Source: Streptomyces lydicus
Lineage (GTDB): Bacteria; Actinomycetota; Actinomycetes; Streptomycetales; Streptomycetaceae
Direction: 5' to 3'
DNA: 64,000 nucleotides
Assembly (NCBI RefSeq): GCF_001729485.1
Contig: NZ_CP017157.1
Location: 1,984,001 to 2,048,000, forward strand
In this document: piece after piece, positions 17,197 through 25,654 of the stretch
Position numbering within the stretch: position 1 is the stretch's first letter
How the letters are laid out: each line of letters starts with the position of its first letter
Position numbers and translations under genes: made by a program
Notes under the pieces: generated by a model
Databases searched by the model: none
Told to the model about the DNA's origin: nothing
What the model saw: only the letters and a program-made list of their open reading frames with translations

Positions 17197-18339
17197 GTGC
17201 ACAAGACCTTGATCGTCACGAACGACTTTCCGCCCCGGCCCGGCGGCATCCAGGCATTCCTGCACAGCATGGCGCTGCGCCTGGACCCGGACCGGGTGGT
17301 GGTCTACGCCTCGACCTGGAAGCGCACCGAGGAAGGTCTCGCGGCCACCGCCGCCTTCGACGCCGAGCAGCCGTTCCAGGTGATCAGGGACCGTACGACG
17401 ATGCTGCTGCCCACCCCGAGGGTGACCCGGCGGGCCACCGCGCTGCTGCGGGAGCACGGCTGCTCGTCGGTCTGGTTCGGCGCCGCGGCGCCGCTCGGCC
17501 TGATGGCGCCCGCGCTCCGGCAGGCCGGCGCCCGCCGCATCGTGGCGAGCACGCACGGGCACGAGGCGGGCTGGGCGCAGCTGCCGGGCGCCCGCCGCCT
17601 GCTGCGCCGGATCGGCGAGGGCACCGACACCCTCACCTACCTCGGCGAGTACACCCGCTCCCGGATCGCCGCCGCGCTCACCCCGGCCGCCGCCGCCCGG
17701 ATGGTCCAACTCCCGCCCGGCGTCGACGAGAAGACCTTCCACCCGGGCTCCGGCGGGGACGCCGTACGGGCCCGGCTCGGGCTCGCCGGCCGCCCGGTCG
17801 TGGTGTGCGTCTCGCGGCTCGTGCCGCGCAAGGGCCAGGACACCCTCATCGAGGCGATGCCGGCCGTCCGCGCGGCGGTGCCCGACGCGGCCTTGCTGAT
17901 CGTCGGCGGCGGCCCGTACGAGAAGGAACTGCGCGCGCTGGCCCGGGAGAAGGGCGTGGCGGACGCCGTGCACTTCACCGGCGCGGTCCCGTGGGAGGAG
18001 CTGCCGGCCCACTTCGGCGCCGGCGACGTCTTCGCGATGCCGTGTCGCACCCGCCGCGGCGGCCTCGACGTCGAGGGCCTCGGCATCGTCTACCTGGAGG
18101 CGTCGGCCACCGGACTGCCCGTCGTGGCCGGTGACTCCGGGGGCGCGCCGGACGCCGTCCTCGACGGGGAGACCGGCTGGGTCGTCCCCGGCAACGCGCC
18201 GACCCCCACCGCCGAACGCCTGGTCACCCTCCTGAAGGACCCCGCGCTGCGCCGCAGGATGGGCGACCGCGGCCGCGCGTGGGTGGAGGAGAAGTGGCGC
18301 TGGGACCTGCTGGCGGAGCACCTGAAGGAACTGCTGTAG
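17197..18339 (+). CDS. GT4 mannosyltransferase, PimB-like
   Basis: A 380-residue GT-B glycosyltransferase of family GT4. Seen: N-terminal acceptor motif TNDFPPRPGGIQAF, HGHEAGW, the nucleotide-sugar segment VCVSRLVPRKGQDTLIEAMP, and the GT4 E-x7-E region DVEGLGIVYLEASATGLPVV. Its closest functional relatives are PimB (second mannosylation of phosphatidylinositol) and MgtA. Position next to FadD15-like and GT87 genes matches Rv2188c, which supports PimB. Start is GTG at 17197, chosen because the residues upstream are Arg/Pro-rich and non-conserved. A shared bidirectional hairpin lies after it. Confidence 0.87.
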   Translation: MHKTLIVTNDFPPRPGGIQAFLHSMALRLDPDRVVVYASTWKRTEEGLAATAAFDAEQPFQVIRDRTTMLLPTPRVTRRATALLREHGCSSVWFGAAAPLGLMAPALRQAGARRIVASTHGHEAGWAQLPGARRLLRRIGEGTDTLTYLGEYTRSRIAAALTPAAAARMVQLPPGVDEKTFHPGSGGDAVRARLGLAGRPVVVCVSRLVPRKGQDTLIEAMPAVRAAVPDAALLIVGGGPYEKELRALAREKGVADAVHFTGAVPWEELPAHFGAGDVFAMPCRTRRGGLDVEGLGIVYLEASATGLPVVAGDSGGAPDAVLDGETGWVVPGNAPTPTAERLVTLLKDPALRRRMGDRGRAWVEEKWRWDLLAEHLKELL

Positions 18340-18368
18340 GCGCGGCCCCCGGTGGACCGTCCCGGCAA

Positions 18369-18410
18369 CGGGAAACCGCCGCCGCGGCAGTGCCACGACG
18401 GCGGTTCCCG
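18369..18410. terminator. Bidirectional terminator between convergent genes
   Basis: CGGGAAACCGCCG (18369-18381) pairs with CGGCGGTTCCCG (18399-18410), leaving one bulged A. It lies between the ends of the PimB-like gene (18339, plus strand) and the acyl-CoA synthetase gene (18428, minus strand). Confidence 0.75.
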
Positions 18411-18427
18411 TCCGGTGCCGGACGGCG

Positions 18428-20224
18428 CTACCCGCGGTAGATCGCCTCGATGTCCTCGGCGAAGTCCTTCGCCACGACGTTCCGCTTCAGCTTCAGCGAC
18501 GGGGTGACGTGTCCCGACTCCTCCGTGAACTGGGTCGGGAGGATACGGAACTTGCGCACCGACTCCGCCTTGGAGACGGCCGCGTTGCCGTCGTCGACCG
18601 CGCGCTGCACGGCGGCCAGCAGTTCGGGGTCGTGGGCGATCTCGGCGGGCGAGACGTCGGCGGGGTGGCCGTGCTCCTCGGCCCAGCGGGGGAGGAACTC
18701 CTCGTCGAGGGTGACCAGCGCGCCGATGAAGGGGCGGCCGTCGCCGACGACCATGCACTCGGCGATCAGCGCGTGCGCCCGGATACGGTCCTCGATCACG
18801 GCCGGTGCGACGTTCTTGCCGCCCGCGGTGACCAGGATCTCCTTCTTGCGGCCGGTGATGGCGAGGTAGCCGTCCTCGTCGAGGGTGCCGATGTCGCCGG
18901 TGTGGAACCAGCCGTCGGACAGCGCCTCCGCGGTGGCCGAGGGGTTGTTCCAGTACTCGGTGAAGAGGTGCTCGCCGTGCAGCAGCACCTCGCCGTCGTC
19001 GGCGATCCGCACGACCGAGCCGGGCAGCGGCTGGCCGACGGTGCCGATCTTCTGGCGGTCCCAGGGGTTGAAGGCGGTGGCCGCACAGGACTCCGTCAGG
19101 CCGTAGCCCTCCAGGGCGGTGAAGCCGATGCCGCGGTAGAAGTGGCCGAGCCGGTCGCCGAGCGGCGCGCCGCCGGAGATGGCGTGGGTGGCCCGGCCGC
19201 CGAGGACGGCGCGCAGCTTGCCGTAGACCAGGCGGTCGAAGACCTTGTACTTGATCTTGAGGCCGAGCGGCGGGCCGTCCGGGGTGTCCAGCGCGCGGCT
19301 GTAGGCGATCGCGGTGTCCGCCGCCTTGTCGAAGATCTTGCCCTTGCCGTCCGCCTGCGCCTTGGCCCGCGCCGAGTTGTAGACCTTCTCGAAGACCCGG
19401 GGGACGCCGAGGATCAGCGTGGGCCGGAAGGAGGCCAGGTCCTCGGTGAGGTTCTTGATGTCGGGCGCGTGGCCCAGCTTGATGGGGGCCATCACGGAGG
19501 CCACCTGCACCAGCCGGCCGAAGACGTGCGCGATGGGCAGGAACAGCAGGACGGAGGAGTCGCCCGTACGGAACAGCGGCCGCAGCCGCTCGACCACGTT
19601 GCCGCACTCGGCGAAGAAGCTGCGGTGGCTGAGCACGCAGCCCTTGGGGCGGCCGGTGGTGCCGGAGGTGTAGACGATGGTGGCCGGCGAGTCCGCGTCG
19701 GCGAGCGCGCTGCGGGCGTCGACCTCGTCGTCGCTCAGCGCCGCCCCCGCGGCCCGCAGCCGGGCGATGGCGTCGCGTTCGATCTGCCAGATGTTCGCCA
19801 GGTCGGGCAGCCGGTCGCGCACCGACTCGACGGTCGCCTCGTGCCCCGGCGTCTCCACCAGGCAGGCCACCGCACCGGAGTCGCCGAGTATCCACTGGAT
19901 CTGCTCGGCCGAACTGGTCTCGTACACCGGGACGGTGATCGCGCCGGCGCTCCAGATGGCGAAGTCCAGCAGCGTCCACTCGTAGCGGGTGCGCGACATC
20001 AGGCCGACCCGGTCGCCGGGCTGGACGCCGGAGGCGATCAGGCCCTTGGCGGCGTCCCGGACCTCGGCGAGGAAGGCGGCGGCGGTGACGTCCTGCCACT
20101 CGCCGTTCACCTTGCGCCCCATGACGGCAACATCCGGGTGCTGCGCGGCATTTCGGCGGATGAGATCCGTCAGGTTGCCGTCCGCGGGGACCTCGTACAG
20201 GGCCGGAAGGCTGAACTCGCGCAA
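18428..20224 (-). CDS. Long-chain fatty-acid-CoA ligase, FadD15-like
   Basis: A 598-residue ANL-superfamily enzyme that adenylates a fatty acid and passes it to CoA. Motifs: P-loop ATIVYTSGTTGRPKGCVLSH, A5 region EGYGLTESCAATAFNPW, the ATP/ribose Asp in GWFHTGDIGTLDEDGYL, linker TGRKKEILVTAGGKNV, and a C-terminal Lys in SKAESVRKFRIL. The length and AAAFLAEVRDAAKGLIASG N-terminus fit the FadD15 group. Starts at ATG 20224 and is divergent from the phosphoesterase gene with about 275 bp between them. Confidence 0.95.
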   Translation of the reverse strand: MREFSLPALYEVPADGNLTDLIRRNAAQHPDVAVMGRKVNGEWQDVTAAAFLAEVRDAAKGLIASGVQPGDRVGLMSRTRYEWTLLDFAIWSAGAITVPVYETSSAEQIQWILGDSGAVACLVETPGHEATVESVRDRLPDLANIWQIERDAIARLRAAGAALSDDEVDARSALADADSPATIVYTSGTTGRPKGCVLSHRSFFAECGNVVERLRPLFRTGDSSVLLFLPIAHVFGRLVQVASVMAPIKLGHAPDIKNLTEDLASFRPTLILGVPRVFEKVYNSARAKAQADGKGKIFDKAADTAIAYSRALDTPDGPPLGLKIKYKVFDRLVYGKLRAVLGGRATHAISGGAPLGDRLGHFYRGIGFTALEGYGLTESCAATAFNPWDRQKIGTVGQPLPGSVVRIADDGEVLLHGEHLFTEYWNNPSATAEALSDGWFHTGDIGTLDEDGYLAITGRKKEILVTAGGKNVAPAVIEDRIRAHALIAECMVVGDGRPFIGALVTLDEEFLPRWAEEHGHPADVSPAEIAHDPELLAAVQRAVDDGNAAVSKAESVRKFRILPTQFTEESGHVTPSLKLKRNVVAKDFAEDIEAIYRG

Positions 20225-20499
20225 GACTGCTGCTCCTCGAAAGCGCCGGCGCCACGACGCTGTGTGGTGCGCCGGCTGCGGTCCATGATCATGCAGGGGG
20301 ATTGGACTGCCCGGACGTTACCCATGGGTATCACTGTTGGTATAGGGGGTTGCGGCCAGATGTTCGATGCGTCACATGCTTGAGGACACGCCAATGGGGA
20401 CTGTTGCGCGCAGACTAGACCAGCCGGTCGGTGACCCGAAAGTAACCGGGTGCCCGGCCACCCCTCCCTCCACCCGCCGACGCGTTTTAGGCTGCCGCC

Positions 20500-21315
20500 A
20501 TGCGCGTGCATGTGGTGAGTGACGTACACGGAAACAGCCGGGACCTCGCGACGGCGGGGGACGGCGCCGACGCCCTGGTCTGCCTCGGTGACCTGGTCCT
20601 CTTCCTCGACTACGCCGACCACTCGCGCGGCATCTTCCCCGACCTCTTCGGCGCCGCCAACGCCGCGGCGCTGGTCGCGCTGCGCACCGACCGCCGCTTC
20701 GAGGAGGCCCGCGCGCTCGGCCGCCGGCTGTGGGGCGAACTGGACCGCACGGGCGCCGGTCGGGAGTCCGTCATCGAGGCGGCGGTCCGCCGGCAGTACG
20801 CCGAACTCTTCGCGGCCTTCCCGACCCCCACGTACGCCACCTACGGCAACGTCGACATCCCGCGCCTGTGGCCCGAGTACGCCGGGGACGGCACCACGGT
20901 CCTCGACGGCCAGCGGGTGGAGATCGGCGGCCGGGTGTTCGGCTTCGTCGGCGGCGGCCTGACCACCCCCATGCCCCCCCGAGCTCTCAACTCCGTTCGA
21001 GCAGGGGGTACCCCCATCCCGTACTTGATCAGCGACGAGGAGTACGCCGCCAAGATCGAGGCGGTCGGCGAGGTCGACGTGTTGTGCACCCACATCCCGC
21101 CGGACGTCCCCGAGCTGTGCTACGACACCGTCGCCCGCCGCTTCGAGCGGGGCAGCGCGGCCCTGCTGCACGCCATCCGCACCACCCGGCCCCGCTACTC
21201 CCTCTTCGGCCACGTGCACCAGCCGCTGGCCCGCCGGGTCCGCATCGGGGGCACCGAATGCGTCAATGTCGGCCACTTCAACGCGACCGGAACCCCCTTC
21301 GTCCTGGAGTGGTGA
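20500..21315 (+). CDS. Calcineurin-like metallophosphoesterase
   Basis: A 271-residue metallophosphoesterase with the full set of metal-site motifs in order: VVSDVHGN, CLGDLVLF, YGNVDIP, THIPPDV and GHVHQP. It likely hydrolyses a phosphomonoester or cyclic nucleotide; the substrate is unknown. A stretch of about 14 residues in the middle (PRALNSVRAGGTP) is encoded by a short Streptomyces repeat at 20974-21016 that sits in frame between two conserved segments (GGGLTTPMP and IPYLISDEEY), so this copy carries an insertion relative to what the family would need. Function may be unaffected because the site is a loop. Confidence 0.88.
   Translation: MRVHVVSDVHGNSRDLATAGDGADALVCLGDLVLFLDYADHSRGIFPDLFGAANAAALVALRTDRRFEEARALGRRLWGELDRTGAGRESVIEAAVRRQYAELFAAFPTPTYATYGNVDIPRLWPEYAGDGTTVLDGQRVEIGGRVFGFVGGGLTTPMPPRALNSVRAGGTPIPYLISDEEYAAKIEAVGEVDVLCTHIPPDVPELCYDTVARRFERGSAALLHAIRTTRPRYSLFGHVHQPLARRVRIGGTECVNVGHFNATGTPFVLEW
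20974..21016. repeat. Short GC-rich Streptomyces repeat inserted in a coding sequence
   Basis: The bases CCCCCCGAGCTCTCAACTCC then GTTCGAGCAGGGGGTACCCC form a repeat type I recall as frequent between Streptomyces genes. Here it is inside the metallophosphoesterase gene and keeps the frame. CCCCC and GGGGG ends can pair. Same family as 13169-13215 and 21399-21455. Confidence 0.7.
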
Positions 21316-21398
21316 GCCCGGCCGCGTCCGCCCGCCATCCCCCGCGCGGTAGCCTTCAGCAGCACAGACACCGCGCAACGGAGTCTCCCCTGATCTTT

Positions 21399-21455
21399 GG
21401 GTCCCCCCGCTCGAATCGAAGCCGAGAACGGGGCGGGGCCGAGAGCTGGGGGAAG
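21399..21455. repeat. Short GC-rich Streptomyces repeat, inverted intergenic copy
   Basis: Read on the minus strand this gives TTCCCCCAGCTCTCGGCCCC and then TTCGATTCGAGCGGGGGGAC, the same repeat type as at 13169 and 20974 but in the opposite orientation. It lies in the gap before the SRPBCC gene. Confidence 0.62.
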
Positions 21456-21497
21456 GGTCGGCGGACCGGAACGAATCGGTATGGAGGAGTCACGGCG

Positions 21498-21974
21498 ATG
21501 GCCGAACACACCAGCTCGAGCATCACGATCGAGGCGGCACCCGCCGAAGTGATGGGCGTGATCGCCGACTTCGACCGCTATCCGGAGTGGACCGGAGAGG
21601 TCAAGGAAGCCGAGGTGCTCGCCAAGGACGACCAGGGCCGCGCCGCGCAGGTGCGCCTGCTGCTGGACGCCGGTGCCATCAAGGACGACCACACCCTCGC
21701 CTACACCTGGACCGGTGCCAACGAGGTCAGCTGGTCGCTGGTCAAGTCCCAGATGCTGCGTGCCCTCGACGGCTCCTACCGCCTCGCGTCGCTCAGCGGC
21801 GGGGCCCGTACCGAGGTCACCTACCAGCTCACCGTCGACGTCAAGATCCCGATGCTCGGCATGATCAAGCGCAAGGCCGAGAAGGTCATCATCGACCGCG
21901 CGCTGGCCGGGCTGAAGAAGCGCGTCGAGAGCGGTCCCGACGCCGGCCCCGCCGACGAGGCGGAGAAGCACTGA
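21498..21974 (+). CDS. SRPBCC (START-like) family protein
   Basis: A 158-residue protein of the polyketide cyclase/dehydrase-like SRPBCC fold (SSSITIEAAPAEVMGVIADFDRYPEWTGEVKEAEVL at the start; only the first part need be recognised, DFDRYPEWTGEV being the signature). These form a ligand-binding cavity, often for lipids or aromatics. The start ATG at 21498 follows GGAGGAG at 21483-21489. It is two bases ahead of the ArsA-like ATPase gene, the same pairing as Rv2185c-Rv2184c in M. tuberculosis, which suggests that the two act together. Confidence 0.87.
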   Translation: MAEHTSSSITIEAAPAEVMGVIADFDRYPEWTGEVKEAEVLAKDDQGRAAQVRLLLDAGAIKDDHTLAYTWTGANEVSWSLVKSQMLRALDGSYRLASLSGGARTEVTYQLTVDVKIPMLGMIKRKAEKVIIDRALAGLKKRVESGPDAGPADEAEKH

Positions 21975-21976
21975 GC

Positions 21977-23239
21977 GTGCGCACCGTCCTCGTCACGGGC
22001 CCGGGCGGCGCCGGCCGCACCACGCTGGCCGCCGCGACCGCCCTGGCCGCCGCCCGCAAGGGCGCCCGGGCCCTGCTGCTCACCACGGAGAGCAGCGCAC
22101 CGGAAACGGTGCTGGGCACCGCGCTGGGCGCCGAGGCCCCCACCCCGATAGCGCCCGGCCTGCACGCCCGGCGCATCGACCCCGGTGACCGCTTCCGCCA
22201 GGAATTCCTCGCCTTCCAGGAGCGCGCCGGCGCCGCCCTCGACCTGCTGGGCGCCGCCCCCCTCGACGAGGACGAACTCACCGAACTCCCCGGCGCCGAG
22301 GACTTCGCGCTGCTCCAGGCGCTGCGCGCCGAACACGCCTCGGACGCCTGGGACACGGTCGTCGTCGACATGCCCTCGGCAGCCGAAACGATCCGGCTGC
22401 TGGCGCTGCCGAACCAGGTGCGCCGCTACCTGCGCCGGCTGCTGCCGCCCGAGCGCCAGGCCGCCCGCGCGCTGCGCCCGGTCCTCGCCCAGCTCGCCGG
22501 CGTCCCGATGCCCGCCCAGAAGCTGTACGAGGCCGCCGAACGCTGGGAGACGGAACTCAGCGCCGTCCAGCGGGTGATCGACGACCCCGGCACCTCGGTA
22601 CGCCTGGTCACCGAGGCCGGCCCGGTCGCCGCCGCCAACCTGCGCGCCATCCGCGCCGGCCTCGCCCTGCACGGCCGGCGCACCGACGGGGTGGTCGTCA
22701 ACCGGCTGCTGCCCACCGGCTCGGCCGACCCCTTCCTCGCCGCGCTCTCCGGCAGCCAGCAGACCGCCCTGAAGGCCCTGCGCGAGGAGTTCCCCGACGT
22801 CCCCGTGCACGAGGTGCCGCACCTGGGGCGCGACCCGCAGGGCGTCGCCGAACTCGACGAACTGATCGACGGACCGGCCGGCGAGATCGGCGACACCGGG
22901 ACCGGCGACACCGGGGAAACGGGCGAGCCCGGGGAGACCGGCGACCGCGGCCGGAACGGTGAGACGGCCGGGCCCCGCCCCGACCCCTGGACCGTCGAGG
23001 ACCGGCTGGCCACCGACGGCCTCCTGGTGTGGCGGGTGCCGCTCCCGGGCGCCGAGCGCCGGGGCCTCGGTCTGGTGCGCCGCGGCGACGAGATCGTGGT
23101 GACCGTCGGCCGCTTCCGCCGCATCCGCACGCTGCCGTCCGTACTGCGCCGCTGCACCGTCTCCGGCGCCGGGCTGCGCGACGGCGTCCTGGAGATCCGC
23201 TTCAGCCCGGATCCCGACCTGTGGCCCAAGAGCGACTGA
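21977..23239 (+). CDS. ArsA/GET3-like P-loop ATPase with altered Walker A
   Basis: A 420-residue protein related to anion-transporting ATPases (Rv2184c type). The P-loop reads TGPGGAGRTTLAAA: the signature Lys of the deviant Walker A is Pro and the phosphate-binding Lys is Arg14. Other parts remain, such as VVVDMPSAAETIRLLALPNQVRRYLRRLL. Residues around 301-332 are a Gly-rich tract with repeated G-x-T/G-E-T triplets (DTGTGDTGETGEPGETGD). The C-terminus (residues 335-420) is a small beta-rich domain resembling the ArsA-associated HSP20-like region (RVPLPGAERRGLGLVRRGDE). It starts at GTG 21977, directly after the SRPBCC stop. Confidence 0.82.
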   Translation: MRTVLVTGPGGAGRTTLAAATALAAARKGARALLLTTESSAPETVLGTALGAEAPTPIAPGLHARRIDPGDRFRQEFLAFQERAGAALDLLGAAPLDEDELTELPGAEDFALLQALRAEHASDAWDTVVVDMPSAAETIRLLALPNQVRRYLRRLLPPERQAARALRPVLAQLAGVPMPAQKLYEAAERWETELSAVQRVIDDPGTSVRLVTEAGPVAAANLRAIRAGLALHGRRTDGVVVNRLLPTGSADPFLAALSGSQQTALKALREEFPDVPVHEVPHLGRDPQGVAELDELIDGPAGEIGDTGTGDTGETGEPGETGDRGRNGETAGPRPDPWTVEDRLATDGLLVWRVPLPGAERRGLGLVRRGDEIVVTVGRFRRIRTLPSVLRRCTVSGAGLRDGVLEIRFSPDPDLWPKSD

Positions 23240-23370
23240 ACGGGCAACCACCGTTCGGGTAACGTCGAGGGTGAGCCGCCGGTCCGGCGTGCCCGCCTCG
23301 ATGCGCCTTGTCCCGACGGGCCCGCCGCACCCTTCGCCGTACCGCCTCGCCGCAGTCCACGGAGTTCATC

Positions 23371-23862
23371 ATGAGTGATGCCACCGAGCGCCCCGCCGAC
23401 CACCGGGCCGAGCCCGATGCCGACGCCTGGGAGACCGCCTGCGCCGAGGACCTCGCGGCCGAGCAGGCCCGCCGCCGGACCGAGTACGGCCCCCAGCCGG
23501 GCAGCGCCGCCGAGGAGCTGCGCAAGCTCGCCGAGGCGGTGACCGACAAGCTCGCCGGCATCCAGCTGCCCGGGGCGCTCGGCGGGATGGCCGCCCAGAG
23601 CGCCGTCAGCCAGCTCTTCAAGCAGGCCAAGGCCGCCGTCGAGCCGGTCATCGAGCGCAACCCCGACATCTTCGACCACCTCGCCGCGGCGGGCTCCGAG
23701 TTGCTCGCCGCCTACCGCTCCGCCGTCGAGGGCAGCGAGCGCCGCTGGACCCGGGACGACCCCGACGACCGGACCGCCCGCCAGGGGCAGGATCCCCGCG
23801 ACTCCCGTGACCCCCGCGACGACGACGGTCCCACCGGCACCGAGCGCATCGATCTCGACTGA
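23371..23862 (+). CDS. DUF5304 protein upstream of glkA
   Basis: A 163-residue, acidic and largely helical protein with a conserved middle (EELRKLAEAVTDKLAGIQL, VSQLFKQAKAAVEPVIERNP) and a disordered Asp/Arg-rich tail. Orthologue of the small gene before glkA in S. coelicolor (SCO2127), reported to influence glkA expression and glucose repression. No catalytic motif is visible. ATG at 23371; the ribosome site (CACGGAG) is reasonable. About 85 bases separate it from glkA. Confidence 0.82.
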   Translation: MSDATERPADHRAEPDADAWETACAEDLAAEQARRRTEYGPQPGSAAEELRKLAEAVTDKLAGIQLPGALGGMAAQSAVSQLFKQAKAAVEPVIERNPDIFDHLAAAGSELLAAYRSAVEGSERRWTRDDPDDRTARQGQDPRDSRDPRDDDGPTGTERIDLD

Positions 23863-23947
23863 CCCCGCCGCCTGATGAGCGCGGGAGCCACCCCCCGCTC
23901 CGGTACGGTGGGTCTCGGCGGGGTTCGAGCGAAAAACTGAGGGACAC

Positions 23948-24889
23948 ATGGGACTCACCATCGGCGTCGACATCGGCGGCACGAAGATCGCGGCCGGCGT
24001 GGTCGACGAAGAGGGTTCGATCCTTGAGACGTGCAAGGTACCGACCCCGCACGCCACCGACGCGCTGACCGAGGCCATCGCGGACGCGGTCCGCACCGTC
24101 GGGGCGGGCCACCGCGTCGAGGCGGTCGGCATCGGCGCGGCCGGCTACGTCGACGAGAAGCGGGCCACGGTCCTGTTCGCACCGAACATCGACTGGCGCC
24201 ACGAACCGCTCAAGGACAAGGTCGAACAGCGCGTCGGCCTCCCCGTCGTCGTCGAGAACGACGCCAACGCCGCGGCCTGGGGCGAGTACAAGTTCGGAGC
24301 CGGCCAGGGCCACAGCGACGTCATCTGCATCACCCTGGGCACGGGCCTGGGCGGCGGCATCATCATCGGCAACAAGCTGCGCCGCGGCCGCTTCGGCGTC
24401 GCCGCGGAGTTCGGCCACATCCGGGTCGTGCCCGACGGCCTGCTGTGCGGCTGCGGCAGCCAGGGCTGCTGGGAGCAGTACGCCTCCGGCCGCGCCCTGC
24501 TGCGCTACGCCCGCCAGCGCGCCTTCGCCACCCCCGAGAACGCGCAGATCCTGCTGTCGCTCGGCGACGGCACCTCCGAGGGCATCGAGGGCCGGCACGT
24601 CAGCGAGGCCGCCCGCCAGGGCGACCCGGTCGCCATCGACTCCTTCCGCGAGCTGGCCCGCTGGGCCGGCGCCGGCCTGGCCGACCTCGCCTCGCTCTTC
24701 GACCCGTCGGCCTTCATCGTCGGCGGCGGCGTCTCGGACGAGGGCGAGCTGGTGCTCGAACCGATCCGCAAGTCCTTCCGCCGCTGGCTGGTCGGCAACC
24801 AGTACCGGCCGCACGCCCAGGTGCTCGCCGCCCAGCTCGGCGGCAAGGCCGGACTGGTCGGCGCCGCCGACCTGGCGCGCCAGGGCTGA
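23948..24889 (+). CDS. glkA: ROK-family glucose kinase
   Basis: A 313-residue ROK kinase that phosphorylates glucose with ATP. Seen: N-terminal phosphate loop VDIGGTKIAAGVVDE, catalytic Asp in VENDANAAAWGE, GTGLGGGIIIGNKL, sugar-binding Glu/His in AAEFGHIRVV, and the zinc-binding CGCGSQGCWEQYASG. In S. coelicolor GlkA also mediates carbon catabolite repression, so this is a regulatory as well as metabolic gene. Gene order DUF5304-glkA-nuclease is as in that species. Start ATG at 23948 after GAGGGACAC. Confidence 0.95.
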   Translation: MGLTIGVDIGGTKIAAGVVDEEGSILETCKVPTPHATDALTEAIADAVRTVGAGHRVEAVGIGAAGYVDEKRATVLFAPNIDWRHEPLKDKVEQRVGLPVVVENDANAAAWGEYKFGAGQGHSDVICITLGTGLGGGIIIGNKLRRGRFGVAAEFGHIRVVPDGLLCGCGSQGCWEQYASGRALLRYARQRAFATPENAQILLSLGDGTSEGIEGRHVSEAARQGDPVAIDSFRELARWAGAGLADLASLFDPSAFIVGGGVSDEGELVLEPIRKSFRRWLVGNQYRPHAQVLAAQLGGKAGLVGAADLARQG

Positions 24890-24894
24890 CCGCG

Positions 24895-25653
24895 GTGGTG
24901 GCTGAGCACACCGGACTTCCGGCGTCCGGCACCGAGGAGGACGCCGCGGTCGTCCGTGTGCTCAGCTACAACATCCGCTCGATGCGCGACGACCGGGCGG
25001 CGCTGGCCAGGGTCATCCGGGCCTGCGCCCCCGATCTCGTGCTGATCCAGGAGGCGCCGCGGTTCTTCCGCTGGCGCAAGGCCGCCGAGCGGCTGGCCCG
25101 CGCGGCGGGCCTGCACTACGTCACCGGCGGGGCCACGACCGCGGGCCCGATGATCCTCTCCACCCTCCGCGCCCATGCGGAACGCGCGGACGACGTCCTG
25201 CTGCCCCGCACCCCCGGCCTGCACCAGCGCGGCTTCGCCACCGCCGTGGTCCGCGTCGGCCGGGCCCGGCTGGGCGTCCTCAGCTGCCATCTCAGCCTCG
25301 CCGACCGGGAGCGCTACGAGCAGGCCGGACTGCTGCTGGAGCACGTCGCGGCGCTGGGCGTGCCGCACGCGGTCGTCGGCGGCGACCTCAACGACCGGCC
25401 GGAGGGCCGCAGCTTCCGCCGGGTGGCGGGGGCGCTCACGGACTGCTGGGCCGCCGAGCCGTGGGGCGGGGAGTTCACCTCCACCCCCCAGGAGCCGCGG
25501 CAGCGGATCGACGCCCTCTTCACCACCGACGGCGTCGAGGTGCTCGGCTGCGGTGTGCCGCTCGGGCTGCCCGGTGTGCGCGACGCGGACCTGCGCGCCG
25601 CCTCCGATCACCTGCCGGTGCTGGCGGCGCTGCGGGTGCCGGCCGCGGACTGA
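24895..25653 (+). CDS. Endonuclease/exonuclease/phosphatase (EEP) family protein
   Basis: A 252-residue metal-dependent phosphoesterase of the EEP fold (DNase I-like). Motifs in order: VLSYNIRSM, the metal Glu in LIQEAPRFFRW, the His in LSCHLSLADRERYEQ, GGDLNDRPEGRSFRRV, and the closing SDHLPVLAAL. It could be a nuclease or a phospholipid/sugar phosphatase. Two adjacent GTG codons (24895, 24898) lie six to nine bases after the glkA stop; a start further in at the conserved VRVLSYN cannot be excluded. Likely co-transcribed with glkA. Confidence 0.87.
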   Translation: MVAEHTGLPASGTEEDAAVVRVLSYNIRSMRDDRAALARVIRACAPDLVLIQEAPRFFRWRKAAERLARAAGLHYVTGGATTAGPMILSTLRAHAERADDVLLPRTPGLHQRGFATAVVRVGRARLGVLSCHLSLADRERYEQAGLLLEHVAALGVPHAVVGGDLNDRPEGRSFRRVAGALTDCWAAEPWGGEFTSTPQEPRQRIDALFTTDGVEVLGCGVPLGLPGVRDADLRAASDHLPVLAALRVPAAD

Positions 25654-25654
25654 C

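Noticed and set aside
14268..17270. A 1000-codon open frame on the minus strand
   Set aside because: It runs across two real genes in other frames and is Arg/Gly/Ala-rich, as expected of a GC-bias shadow.
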